NCBI GenBank assembly: GCA_964019695.1
Contig: OZ026522.1
Span: forward strand, 23,490,477 to 23,554,476
DNA: 64,000 nucleotides
Direction of reading: 5' to 3'
From: Loripinus fragilis
Lineage: Eukaryota; Mollusca; Bivalvia; Lucinida; Lucinidae
Both the position numbers and the translations under genes were made by a program. The notes beneath the pieces were generated by a model. It had not been told where the DNA came from and made no database searches. It saw only the letters and a list, made by a program, of their open reading frames with translations. Positions 19,860 through 31,080 of this stretch are shown here, in pieces. How positions within the stretch are numbered: the stretch's first letter is position 1; each line of letters opens with the position of its first letter.

Positions 19860-21790
19860 CGTGTCTGGAAGGGTACGGGTCCCGGAGCCTATAGGCATAT
19901 CCCTATCCAGTTTGATATTTAGAGCCCTACTGGTTCAACCCATGTAGATAGGAAAATGTGAAATGACTGAAAAAATGTTGACTTGTACGCTATGCATCAA
20001 CACATTAAAGGGTCGAGAATGATATTTTATCGAGGCTGTAAAATTCTCCCCGTTGAGTACCTCTTTGCCTATTGCCATGACCAGTGACGTCACTGTCGTA
20101 ACTGAATGATTTTTACTGGCTAGCTTGTTTCAGCTCTGAGTCAGATAATCTGTGTAATTTGCCTTTTTCTTTAGAGAGTGACGATAAATCAGTAAGGTCA
20201 TTGTGGTTTCCTCACAAACTTCCGCGTCTGTGTGCCGGACTAATGAAATTGCGAAAGTTAACAATTTTTTACGTTCTCATGTAAGCATCTTATTTGTAAA
20301 TAGATTTATCAGCTGATCTCTTCTCCAGAAAAATACGAAGATTGATAGGCACCGCTGAATTTTGCAATGAGCAGACTTCAGCATTTTTCCATAGCCTATA
20401 CAGATGTCTGGGGTTTTCACATAACTTTTTTTTCGCTGCAAAACGGCCAGAAAAATAAATATCAATCGATTTGTCCTAGAATTTTGTTAATCTGTTTTTA
20501 AATGAAAGTTGCAGAGTATGCAGCTTTAAGATAAAGAGTGTGTAATTAATATTATTTTTTCTTATTTCTCAACGAAAACAGAATGCTCCTACCACACACC
20601 CTCAAATTTAGCTTGCCGTCTGTGACCTTGAAAATTAGGCCTAGGCAAGGCCACCAAAACCTAATCAAGTCTTCGTCATGCCCCAATGTTATAGCCACAC
20701 AAATTTGGTTCAAATCCTTCCACTATTTCATCATCTCCTGAGACATGTAGCTTGCAAACAAGAAAGCCTTAAGCTAATGCTGGTGCCGACTCCAACACGT
20801 ACAGGATATGCAGCAAAAACAATTAAATATGTCCCACTCCCCGAGATAAAAAATCCATAGTGCAGTAAAATACCACAGTGCAGTGAACTGTTCGAAAATA
20901 CAGTGGTGGATACTGGATAGAGTTGGTGCATCATCTCATTTGTTTTGCGGTAAATGTTCTAAATTTTCGAATACTTTTCCCTTTCTGTTCCCAAATTAAA
21001 TGAAGCCTATGTTATCAGGGCTGGAATTCACAGAAGACTCATCAGAATACCAAAAAGGGATTTAGATGCTGCTGATCAGACTGCATGGATGAGCAGGCTG
21101 GTCTGCTCTGCAATAAGAAATAGGTTAAATTTTATGTGAAGGGGAACAACTGTGGTAGAGTATTCAGAAAACATCCACAGAGTTACTCTTCATAAAACTG
21201 ACTATTTGTTTGTGTGATAGTTTAATTTCGGATGGCAATATCAGGAATATTTCTGTTAAGTCTGACCATATCCTAACTATGAAGGTAAGAAATGAAGATA
21301 GAAAGAAAGTAAAATCCACCTCCTATTGCAAGCATACAGTAAAACCTGCCCTTGATGTGCACATTGAACCACAAGATTGAAGAATTCATTAGTACAGTAA
21401 ACCCTGTGTAGAAAATTGGTTTTCAAGACCAATTATCGCTTAATGCAAGTCAAAAGTATTGCAGAAAGCTCCAAGCAGAGCATTCTGCATACTTTTGACC
21501 TTCATAAGGCTACCATTTGTCACTAAGATCTTTATTTTGTCTATTTTTGAGCGTTTTACACAGGTTTTACTGTATACAAAAGGGTTCTAGTGTTAAGATT
21601 TTACTCACCAGCAAGGTGGTTGACAGGAAAGTCTGGTTGTGGCTGACTAAACCGCTTCATGGGAATCGCTCCAGTAATCTGTATTGGTTGAAATATAACC
21701 TCTTCCGTATTAGAAATTTCACTTGTTTTGATTTGCTGGAAAGACAGAAATAGTATATGTAGTAAGAGTGTGTGATTGAGAGCTGTATTG
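19860..21790. other. Non-coding stretch with weak repeat fragments
   Basis: 20945-20985 matches the outer end of the GGTAAATGTTCTAAAAT repeat seen at 51326 and 63494. 21064-21107 holds a small stem (CTGATCAGACTG ... AGGCTGGTCTG). 'TACAGTAAAACCTG'-like words near 21340 and 21393 resemble pogo-type ends but have no partner. No coding evidence. Confidence 0.35.
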
Positions 21791-21794
21791 GTCA

Positions 21795-21960
21795 AAATAT
21801 TCACAAAAGGGCCATAACTCAGTCAAAATTTTGCGGATTACCCTCTTTTCGAACCTGACCTGTATTTTATGATGCTTAACTTTTAAATGAAATTGATGCA
21901 TCCCTTCCCTTCAAGAGTTATTGATCGGAAATCAAAAGTGTGACAATGCAGCCGACGGCA
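21795..21960 (+). repeat. 'gggccataactc' dispersed repeat fragment
   Basis: Starts AAAGGGCCATAACTCAGTCA and continues through a phrase ending GAGTTATTGATCGGAAATC. I recognise this as a phrase common in bivalve genomes. Element type unknown. Confidence 0.4.
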
Positions 21961-23507
21961 GGGGATTGATCCCTATGTGTCGACGATGCTTTGCAGGCGA
22001 CACAAAAAACAGCAAAGCAGATAGAAATTGCAAAATAACTTTATGTGATGCATTTTCTCCAAAATGCATTGGAAACTTTGAACAGTTATTTAGTTGATAC
22101 TTCTGTGAAAAACAAAAAAGATAAACCTGTGTACCTGTTTAGTCTGATTATGGTACACGCTGACCATTTGCGATGTTCATCATGCACATGCGCTCATAAA
22201 ACATGGAAAGATCAGTCAACAACTATCTCTGAAACCCACCAAATGATATAGTTCTTATTTTTTCAACTCAATCACGTGTCAATTTTGACCCCTGCGTGTA
22301 ACATTGATCATGTGACTGTGACATATGGAAACACACCTTATGATTCATATTAGATGTCAATTTAACTCTAATTTGCCTATCAAGCTAATTTAATGTTTTA
22401 TGTCCTTTTGCTAGGGTTTCTCCCGCAAGTTTACTATTGAACACAGATCATTTCATCGTGCGATTGGACGTTATTTTTAGCAAATATATGTACAGGTCAA
22501 CCTCGCTATCTCAAAGTCCATGGGAATGGAAAAAAAACTTCATTTATCCGAAGTTCGACATAAGCAAAATCTGACGTCAACCAAATGTTATGTATATGTT
22601 CAATTTCTCCTAGACACATACTTCTGCAGTAAATTTGTAGCAAAACTGTTCCTACTGAACAGTGAACATGCTGAAAACTGGATAGAAATAAAGACAAAAG
22701 AAATTGATTTTATTTTATTTATATTTAAATTATGTTGGGGACCGCCCTGACGTCACGACCTTAGCGATGGATAAACAATATAGCGGAAACGGTGATTTTT
22801 TAAAATACTGGTTATAGGGAAATGGTAAAAACAGGCTTTAAATTTAGTTATTTAAATTTCAGATTTTTTTTCAACAGAAAAAACAAACATGAAAAAAATG
22901 TTGTATATGTAAAAACTGTCCAAAATATCTCATCAAAGGACACCGATAACAAAATTAACATTTGAATGACAGTGCTATTAATTTTCTGATGTTCAAATCA
23001 AATACACTTGGGTGGTTATGCATTGTCAAGGTCAACTGATGCAATGTACACAAATAGCTGATCATTGAACAATCATGGCCGCCTTTACGCTGTAACTAAT
23101 TATCTGCAACAATGAATTAGACTGGACTGAATTAAATAAAGGCTATTGTTCGATGTCTGAAGGTAAATTACTTTGTTTGACATTTATATTGTTTAACTTT
23201 TTGACCAACACAAATTTTTTCTTCAACACAAGTAGTGGTAAAAAAGCAGAAAACTAATTTCTTATACCTTAAAACGACATGCTTTAGATTTTTTAAATGT
23301 ATCATGCATAAGAAAACAGAGGGGAGGCAAAGTCGCGACGGTATGGTCTTGCGAGATCTCGTCACTGTCGATCCGATAAACAATGGCCATCACACCAGTA
23401 AAATATGCATTAAATATTCCCCTCATTAAACTGCTACATAGGTCCAGATCAGGATAGTTTGTGCACCTAAAATTGCATTTATTTCCATCAATTTAAACAT
23501 GTGATTT
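21961..23507. other. Non-coding stretch
   Basis: 22497-22560 has one pogo-like end (CAGGTCAACCTCGCTATCTC) without a visible partner. No coding signal recognised. Confidence 0.35.
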
Positions 23508-23554
23508 GGGTGCTCAAAAGAACCATCTCATTGAAACGGTTCTTTTGAGTACCC
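23508..23554. repeat. GAACCGTCTCATT hairpin family, copy 1
   Basis: A 47-bp palindrome: GGGTGCTCAAAAGAACC ... GGTTCTTTTGAGTACCC around a short ATCTCATTGAAAC core. The flanks (TTAAACATGTG before; ATATGTTTTGGTTGAGA after) are shared with 50869-50914, so the repeat unit is longer than the hairpin. Confidence 0.75.
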
Positions 23555-23659
23555 ACAACATATGTTTTGGTTGAGAAATAAGAAAAATAATTTACCAGTA
23601 CACATTCTTATCTGGTGGCCTGTGCTATTCCCCCCCCCTCCTATATTTTATCACAATCC

Positions 23660-24442
23660 TAGTGTTTCCCCCAGCCCAAAAAAGGGGCATGGTAAAGTTT
23701 CCAGGAAAAGGGCACTTTAAGCGCGCGACAACAGGCTAAATGGGCACTTTTGAACGTGCGACGACGGGCTAAGAGGGCACTTTTAAGTCCAAGTTCAAAA
23801 TTGAATGTGGTAATTGTAATATATAAATCATGTCCTTTAGCATAATGCAGTATTTATCTGTCCTTTTTAAATGCAAAATATACTACTTATTTAATTATTA
23901 TTTTAGAATTTTCAAACCAGTTTTGGGACTCCTATTTGTGCACACTCATTTAATTTTTTCTAATTCTTAAAATTTATCAATCAGAATGAGAATCACATTA
24001 TTTATATGGGAATCATTTTTTATTCAATTGCCAAGATCACTTCCTAAGTTTTTAACATGACTGCCTATCTTTCCAGTACTTGTTTTCACAATCTTACTTG
24101 TACCTGGTTCAGATTCACACTTCATTTTAAATAAGTGCTAACTGGAGTACTGTCATCAAAGTGATGTGTCAAAAATGCCTTAGGTAATTAGTGACCATTG
24201 TAAAAGGATTAACACCCAGTAAAATATTGTAACAGCAGGTGTCTTCCCTGCTACTTCATGCTTCAAACTGAAAAAAACTGTAACTTCCTTAGTTTTTGTC
24301 AGATTTTCATGATTTTTTTACCAAAATGTAGGACATTTTATGTAGTTTTAGATAAGGGGCATGGCGCTGGGAAAAAGGGCATGGCGCTAGAGAAAAAGGG
24401 CATGGTGCGACACCATGCTAAAACTGGCTAGGGGAAACACTA
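23660..24442. mobile_element. 783-bp TIR element with 5-bp AATCC duplication
   Basis: Inverted ends TAGTGTTTCCCCCAGCC / GGCTAGGGGAAACACTA are 17 bp with one mismatch. AATCC flanks both sides (23655-23659, 24443-24447). Near the ends 'aaagggcatggcgc'-like and 'agggcacttt' words repeat. The ends resemble hAT-type sequences, but hAT elements make 8-bp duplications, so the superfamily is open. No coding capacity. Confidence 0.75.
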
Positions 24443-24571
24443 AATCCAGGCACGCACACGGCACTGCAGGGACATTCAAAAAGTAATAATACCGCTCGCT
24501 GGACCCCTCTCCGTAGGTAGGGGGTGGGGCTGTGGATACATATGTCTGGTACATTATATCCGGATGCATGA

Positions 24572-25057
24572 CATAGAAATCTCGCAAAATTCTCACGAAG
24601 ACAAAAACGAAATGCGACGATAAATGTCAAACTGATTCAAATTATATTAAAATTGCTTGAGGGGAGTGGTTGCAAGGTAAGGGATGTAAAGAGGTGTTTC
24701 CACAGAGGTACAGGAAAACCCATGCCAGTTGTCAAGATATTTCACAACTCATATGAGGATTTAACTTACACAATAAATACAGATTTTGCAGTAAAATTCA
24801 ATGGTAAAAAAACATATGTTGAAGCAGAAAGACAGAGGAAAGTCGTTAGGTGCTACAATTGCATGCGGTTTGGGCATATTGGTTCTAGCTGCCTATTTAC
24901 TACTCAATGTGAAAATTGTGGGGGTGACCATACAGACCAAGGATGTTCGAATAAACCGAAATGCTTCAATTGTGGGGGACAACACAAAGCTTCATCTAGT
25001 ACTTGCCCAGTCTTTCTATCAAAACTCAAAGAAAATCAACTTCAGAACATTTTATAA
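24572..25057 (+). CDS. LINE ORF1 (zinc-knuckle RNA-binding protein), 5'-truncated
   Basis: This is the gag-like first protein of a non-LTR retrotransposon, which coats the element RNA. The frame is open from 24572 without an upstream start and shows LLEGSGCKVRDVKR, then three CCHC zinc knuckles: CYNCMRFGHIGSSC, CENCGGDHTDQGC and CFNCGGQHKASSSTC. It stops at 25055-25057. Full ORF1 proteins of this group are several hundred residues and carry an N-terminal domain that is absent here, so the insertion is 5'-truncated, as LINEs usually are. It is followed after 7 bp by the ORF2 ATG. The exact 5' boundary with host DNA, near 24560-24575, is not certain. Confidence 0.8.
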   Translation, partial: HRNLAKFSRRQKRNATINVKLIQIILKLLEGSGCKVRDVKRCFHRGTGKPMPVVKIFHNSYEDLTYTINTDFAVKFNGKKTYVEAERQRKVVRCYNCMRFGHIGSSCLFTTQCENCGGDHTDQGCSNKPKCFNCGGQHKASSSTCPVFLSKLKENQLQNIL

Positions 25058-25064
25058 AAGAAAC

Positions 25065-26876
25065 ATGAAGCTTTTATCACTAAATTGTCAGTCTTACAAT
25101 ACAGCCAAAAAAGACATTTATAATATTGTTGACACATACAATTTTGATATTTTATGTTTATCAGAAACTTGGGAAACAGAAAAAGAGAAAGTTAATTTTA
25201 AAAATTGGACAATACACTCAAAAGCTAGAAAATCAGATAATCATGGGGGAGTAGCAGTCATATGTAAACCTTCACAGAATTTCATTTCACAGAGAATTAC
25301 AGAGTATGAAACGGAAGATGTAGAAGCATTGTTTATTCATATTAGACCAGAAAAAATACAGAGTTTCTTGTTAGTAGTGTCTTATATCCCTCCGACAAAA
25401 GCAGACAAATTGAATGCATTTTTAGAAATGGTAAAAAAAGCAGAAGAAAAGTATAAAAATGTGATATGTACAGGTGACTTAAACTCAAAAAGTTTTTTCT
25501 GGGGTAACAAGGAGAAAAATACAGAGGGTGTTATACTAGAAAATTTTATCATGAACACTGATTTCATTTGTGTAAATGATGGCGCTCCGACGAGGAGAAA
25601 TGCTAGTAGTGTCATTGATTTATTCCTAGTAAAACCACAAGTTTTCAGGAAAATAAAATGCTGTACTACTCTAACGCATGAGTGTGTTCGCTCAGATCAT
25701 ATACCAGTAATGCTTGACATAGAAGATGAGATTATACAGCAGTCAGTTGAAGAAGAGAAATATTTAGTAAAGAAGACAGATTGGGTAAAGTGGAAAGCTA
25801 TGACAGAAGAAAAATTTAGTGAATGGAATGAAATCCATGGGCATGAGGATTTAGAAACTATGTATAGCTCATTTACTGAAGTATTAGTAGGGTGTATAGA
25901 GGAATGTGTCCCCAAGAAAATGTTGAGTTTATCTGACAAAAAATCAAACCCCCATTGGATGAATGAGGAAGTTAAATTAAAAAAGACTGATTTAAACAGG
26001 GCAAAGAAGTTATTTAAACGGCGAGGAACGCCTAATAATTTTGAACAGTTAAAGGAGTTAGAAGAGTCATTTTTCTTTGAATGTGATGAGGCTAAAAGTA
26101 AATGGATAGATGAGACATGTAAGAAAATAGAGATGCACACACGCCCAAAGGATAGATGGAGAGAGTTTAAAAAAATAACTTCATACAATAAAGAACATGT
26201 ACATGAGGATGTTTTGCCTCTGTTGGATGATGGTAAACCTGTGTTCGGTGCAGCAGAAAAATGTAAAGTGATGAAAGATATATTTTTTGGGGGGAAGCAC
26301 ATGATAGGTAAGGAGTTAGATGAGGAATTTAAATGTGAAATAGACAAAAAAGTTGAAGACATACATAGAAGTTTAGAGTCCGAAACAGGTGATGAATTTC
26401 TTAATGAGAAAATAAGGGAGGAAGAGACAGAAGCTGCAATACAACTACTTCACAAAGACAAAGCCCCTGGACCAGATAACATTTATGGAGAATTACTTCA
26501 GGAAGGTAGTCAAGCACTTACCAGAGCAATTAATACTTTATTTAATAAGTCATGGAGTGAGAAAAAAGTGCCCCAAGATTGGAAATTAGCCAAGGTCAAG
26601 TTTTTGAGAAAGCCAGGAAAGCCAAGTTATCATAATGCTGGGTCCTACAGACCAATTAGTCTGACTAGTATACTTGGAAAATGCTTAGAAAGAATAGTTT
26701 TTACTAGACTCTACTCCTTTGTTGAGCATCACAGAATCCTTGATCCAGAACAAGAAGGGTTTAGGAGATTCCATGGAACTAGTATGGCTCTGTTGAGATT
26801 GGTACAGAATATCATACAAGGATTCAACAACGGTCATGTGACGGTAGGAGTATTTATAGATGGAGAAAGCATTTGA
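25065..26876 (+). pseudogene. LINE ORF2, endonuclease and first part of reverse transcriptase
   Basis: The ATG at 25065 opens a polyprotein with an apurinic/apyrimidinic-type endonuclease. Visible motifs are LSLNCQS near residue 4, LSETW, CTGDLNSKS and RSDHIPV; the endonuclease nicks genomic target DNA. From about residue 465 the reverse transcriptase begins (DKAPGPDNI, NAGSYRPISLTSILGKCLER, EQEGFR). The frame ends at TGA (26874-26876) just inside motif A, after VFID. The expected residues E-K-A-F-D-S-V-W continue in another frame, so a small deletion of about 2 bp near 26858 has broken it. Codons otherwise look little decayed. RNase H in the downstream part places it in the I group of LINEs. 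Confidence 0.85.
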
Positions 26877-28129
26877 TTCAGTGTGGAGGAACGGATTGTT
26901 GGCTAAATTGCATGATATGGGCATCACTGGAAAGATATGGGGGTGGCTCCAAAGCTTCTTGGAATCAAGACAGGCTTTCTGTTACATGAAGGGATCAGAC
27001 AACAGCAAATTTTGTACTATGTTGGGTTTGCCTCAAGGTTCAGTTCTCTCTCCTCTTCTATTCAACTTATTCATAAAGGACATTTATGCATTAGTAGAAG
27101 GAAAGAAAGTTAAGTTTGCGGATGATGGTACAATTTGGCAGACAGGACCAGATGCAAAACTCTTAGTGGAAGCCCTGGAGAGAGACCTGGTGAAGATAAC
27201 AGAGTGGACAAAGAAATGGAGAATGAAATTAAACATAGAAAAGACTGAATTTTGCTTGTTTAACAGAAAAATGGATAATGAAGTATCCAGCATTACTATA
27301 AAAATGGATGGAAAAGACGTTAAAAGAACAGACTCACCAAAACTGCTTGGAGTCATCCTGGATGAGAAGTTAAGTTTTCAAAAACATATTGATGCAATAG
27401 AAAGGAAAGCCACTAAGGCAGCTGCTTCACTGGCAATAGTAGGAAGGTCAGAACAGATAAGTGCTGAAAATATGCTTAAACTGTATAAAAGTATTGTTCT
27501 TCCCCACCTGGAATATGGATCCACAGTATGGCAGATTGGGAATTGTGAACAACTAGATAAAATCCAAAGAAAGTGTTTAGCTTTGTGTTTGGGAACTCCT
27601 GCTACTTCAGGAATAGAAGCACTGGAAGTGGAGGCTGGAATTATGCCATTAGATCTGAGAAGAGAAGAGCTTGCAGTTAGAGAACTTGTTAAAATCATGG
27701 CGAAGGATCAAAATGAAGAAATTGCAAAGTGCTTTGATGCATGGAAATACCAGATGGAGGAAAGTACAGAAAAGTTTTTGTCTCCCTTTAACAAGGCCTT
27801 TATGCAGTTGACAGATGTAATCTCAAATACAGGCTTAGACATCAGATCAGTTGAGCCAGAAGCTTCATACCTTCAATGTCTGGCACCTTCTATTCAACGT
27901 CCAGAATACTGGAATAATCTTGGCTCATCTAAATCAAGAAACAAATTACAAGAGGAAGAAGCAAGAAAAATCATTGAAGGACAGATGCGATCAGCGGAAA
28001 AAGATGTAATCTATGGGTTCACAGATGGTTCCTGCAGGGGAAATCCAGGTCCATGTGGAGCAGGGGCATGCTTGTTTCTTCCGAATGAAGAGAGGGTTGA
28101 TCTTAAGCAACCTGTATCCACAAGATCAT
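26857..28129 (+). pseudogene. LINE ORF2, catalytic reverse transcriptase and start of RNase H
   Basis: Continuation of ORF2 after the frameshift. Motif A (EKAFDSVW), motif B (LPQGSVLSPLLFNLFI) and the catalytic motif C FADD (about 27115) are intact. The thumb and linker follow (KLLGVILDEKLSF, HLEYGSTVWQ). RNase H begins at about 28015 with YGFTDGSCRGNPGPCGAG, which contains its first catalytic Asp. The frame is then interrupted at 28130-28135 by the 915-bp insertion, and the in-frame residues after it belong to that insertion. Confidence 0.88.
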
Positions 28130-28135
28130 CAAACC

Positions 28136-29050
28136 CAGCATGCCCATTCACGTACTGCAGTACGTAATTCACGCACAGAAACGGTCATGCACGCACTTAT
28201 CATTTGGTACCTACGTGCAAAAACGTAGAGTAATTTTTGTGCACGCATAACCAGTGAACGTTGTGTGTGAATCTCATGAAATTTTCAAGAAAACAAGACC
28301 AGTTTTTTTAGAGTTATCGGCTCAGATTTACCGCTGACTGGTATCTTGCATTGATAGAAAACTGTTCAGTATAATATAGCAAATCTCGGGCCACAGTCAA
28401 CCACGCTTCTAGTAAAGTCAATATTGATTGGTTGTCTATTACTACTGAACCAATCAGCATTACGCTTACATATGCCATGTTAAGTGGACAGGCAAAATTG
28501 AAAGTACAGATGTGTGGAAGAAGAAAACTTGATAAATTGCTTGACACGTTTCAGAGCTTTAATTTAAATATAGGAGTAACACAATCTAAGAGGTATGTGA
28601 CATTTTACTGTATTCTATTTTTCAGAAATCATCTATCATTCTGAAGAAGAGGGTGATCTGGATACGTTTGTTTACATTTTCGTCACCCCTCCCACTCTTC
28701 TTCATTCTGTCTTTACCCAAAACTTTCAAAGGCTAGGGTTATTGTGGTTGGGGGTGAATGAAACCGGGCTTACGCCCCTAGGGGAACCTATGCCCAAATT
28801 TTTCTCAGGTTCGGACTTTTTTTTTGCAGGGGGTGGGGTGGTTACTTGCAGGGCTCATTTATTAGCATTTTCACAGCATAATGATATCACTGTTATACAC
28901 ATCTAAATGATCTGATTTCATGGCCTCTATACGTTTACTATGAAAAAACAGCTCTAAAATATGTGTACCCTCAAAAATGAACATGTACCCCCAAATGGAA
29001 ACACCAGGGGGTACATGTACCCCCAAACAGAAATATGAGTGGGCATGCTG
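28136..29050. mobile_element. 915-bp insertion in the LINE with 6-bp duplication
   Basis: Ends CAGCATGCCCATTCA ... TGAGTGGGCATGCTG form 15-bp inverted repeats with one mismatch. CAAACC (28130-28135) and CAATCC (29051-29056) flank it, a 6-bp duplication with one change. Removing the insert plus one flank copy keeps the RNase H reading frame (…SS then ILLGELIAIK). It is non-coding. A 'gtacatgtacccccaaa' word repeats near the right end and a TACGTACTGCAGTACGTA-like stem lies near the left. Confidence 0.75.
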
Positions 29051-29843
29051 CAATCCTTCTAGGTGAATTAATAGCCATCAAGATTGCACTTGAAAGCATC
29101 AAGCTAGAAATGGAAAAACTACTGGTCAAAAAGGTAATGCTCTTTTCGGATTCACAATCGGCAGTGGGGATCCTTACTCTCGGATGGGAAAATAGATCAC
29201 ACACATCTGTAGTATTTGAAATTAAACAAATCATGGACATCCTGAAAAGACAAAATGTGGAAATAGATATTAATTGGACACCAGGCCATGCAGAAATTAC
29301 AGGGAATGAAATAGCGGACAGGCTGGCGAAAGAAGCAGCAGTTGATGCCGAGAACATGCCAGAAGTGTGCACACCTCTCACTTCTATTGACATCAAAAGG
29401 GCGGTGAAGGACTCTTGTACAGTTAAATGGCAAAACAGATGGGAAGCTTCACAGGCAGGTAGACACATGTATGATTTGCATCCTACAGTGAAAGCAAAAA
29501 AGAAAGCAGCAAATAGCATCCCAACCCAGCGAATAACATCACAGCTGAGAACAGGTTACTGTTATCTAAATGGGTATATGCACACAGTAGGACTGAAAGA
29601 TTCACCTCTCTGCACTTGTGGGGAGCCTGAAAGTGTGAAACACTACATAGAAGACTGTGAGCAGCATGAGGAGATTAGAGAAAGGTTGATGTCAAAAATG
29701 TTCTTACCATTGGCAGTAGTGAGTGGTCTTGCAAGATGTTTCTTGAGGTGAAAGCAGAAGATGACTTACAGGAATGCAGAGAAATCTTGAATGAAATCTT
29801 TGAAGAGTATATTTTAAGTACAAAAAGATTCAAAACTCAATAA
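29051..29843 (+). pseudogene. LINE ORF2, rest of RNase H and C-terminus
   Basis: Resumes the RNase H domain: LLGELIAIKIALE (catalytic Glu), LFSDSQSAV (catalytic Asp), NWTPGHAEITGNEIADRLAK (His and last Asp). A C-terminal tail follows with CTCGEPESVKHYIEDC, a Cys/His motif typical of this group. A single-base shift near 29735 moves the original ending (LEVKAEDDLQECREILNEIF) into another frame, closing at TAA 29841-29843. RNase H removes the RNA strand from the RNA-DNA hybrid after reverse transcription. Confidence 0.85.
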
Positions 29844-29995
29844 TTTTTTTTTTTTTTTTTTTAATCAACAACCGAACCTGACACACACGCCTAACAAATA
29901 TACCGGAGAGTTTTTACTACGAAGTTATACCGAAGAGCCCAATTACCAGAGTGATACTTCGGCCAAATGGCTGCTAACAACAACAACAACAATCA
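29844..29995 (+). mobile_element. LINE 3' untranslated region and (CAA)n tail
   Basis: After the ORF2 stop comes a T run (about 29844-29862), some 110 bp of unique sequence, and AACAACAACAACAACAA (29976-29992). The CAA array is the likely simple-repeat tail of the element. No flanking target duplication was identified because the 5' boundary is uncertain. Confidence 0.55.
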
Positions 29996-30354
29996 ATTTG
30001 CTAACAAAACAAATAAAAATGGAATGAAATGCTTAAAAATCCTGTAAACGCTTCTTGTCGCTTTTTAGTGAAACTGAAAAAGATAGCGTCTGACACTAAT
30101 GATATGCTCAGCATGCATACTGGACAGAGCAATCCACCTAGTCAAACAAACCTCAGGTGCTTTTTTAAAGTTGATCAATGACAACCCAATTTTAGATTTA
30201 TTGTCCATAGCTCGTTAACGAAATCTAGAGCAGGGTACGTCATCATGTAGAGTGTTGTGTGTGCTTATTGTCTGAAACGAATTGAATGATAGAAAAATAA
30301 CTTTGACGAGTTTAAACACAAAATTGTTAAACACAACTTGCTTAGCAGCGAGAA

Positions 30355-30500
30355 TGTGTAGTTGCCGCCATTTTGAAACTTAGGAAGCTAAAGGATACGC
30401 ATGCGCATTGGCGCGGAGTGATGGGTCGGACAATACACTGAAATACCAGTCTCGCGAAAACATTCTCGGAAAAGCTCGGGCCAATCCAAGAATCCGATTC
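30355..30500. promoter_or_regulatory. Possible CpG-containing promoter-like segment
   Basis: GCCGCCATTTTG (30364-30375) matches a YY1-type site. ACGCATGCGCATTGG (30397-30411) combines an NRF1-like word with an inverted CCAAT box, followed by several CpGs. No transcript start or adjoining exon can be shown, so this is only a composition-based suggestion. Confidence 0.2.
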
Positions 30501-30637
30501 CGCGGAATTGGCCGAGGCAGCTCCGATTGGAATAACCTTGGATGAACGACTCAACTTCAAGTTTCATCACATTTTGCAGTTGTAGAGTTGGGTGGTTAGG
30601 CCATTTTTAATACATGTATGTGTGTACAGTGTGGCAG

Positions 30638-31080
30638 ACTGTATGGGTATCATGCACATCAGTCATAAAAATACCTTGGTATCACCATCACTGATTCACC
30701 ATATCTACATTAATTGCTGGTTCCCTGTCTACAGGTGGTCAGTAATGTAAATACAGGTAACCAGAACCCCCCCCCATTTCCAGGTATTGGGGGGGGGTAC
30801 TGGTTACCTGTTTTTTCATTACTGACCACCTGTAAAGCGGGAACCAGCAATTAATGTAGATATGGTGAATAACATGGATTGGGATCAGCATGTCTCAAAA
30901 TTCACTTCAAAAGCAACTAAGGCAATTGGTTTCCTTTGCAGAAACTTGGCTTTTGCACCTAGGAGTACTAAGGAAAATGCATACAAAACCCCGAACTATT
31001 CCACATTGGAATAGTCTGTCTCCTTCTGTGGTCCATACCCCATCCGCAGAGGAGATTACGGCACTCATTATTTAAACAAA
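30638..31080 (+). pseudogene. LINE reverse transcriptase relic split by a palindrome
   Basis: Before the palindrome: KYLGITIT. After it: NMDWDQHVSKFTSKATKAIG, then CRNLAFAPRSTKENAYKT. After an internal deletion: RTIPHWNSLSPSVV. These are the thumb and C-terminal end of a Jockey/CR1-type LINE reverse transcriptase. Frameshifts separate the blocks and about 60 residues are missing before RTIPHWNSL. It is a different family from the LINE at 24572-29995. Confidence 0.7.
30694..30870. mobile_element. 177-bp palindromic insertion in the LINE relic
   Basis: Arms of about 82 bp start ATTCACCATATCTACATTAA and end with its inverse. They differ at about six positions and close on runs of nine C and nine G. 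The LINE reading frame runs through (…GIT-IT-D-N-M-D-W-D) if the insert and one 2-bp AT copy are removed, so it is a real insertion rather than part of the LINE. Confidence 0.8.

Noticed and set aside
25697..26362. 221-codon minus-strand frame
   Set aside because: Shadow of the LINE ORF2 on the other strand, with no protein similarity of its own.
28971..29519. 182-codon minus-strand frame
   Set aside because: Antisense shadow of the LINE RNase H region.
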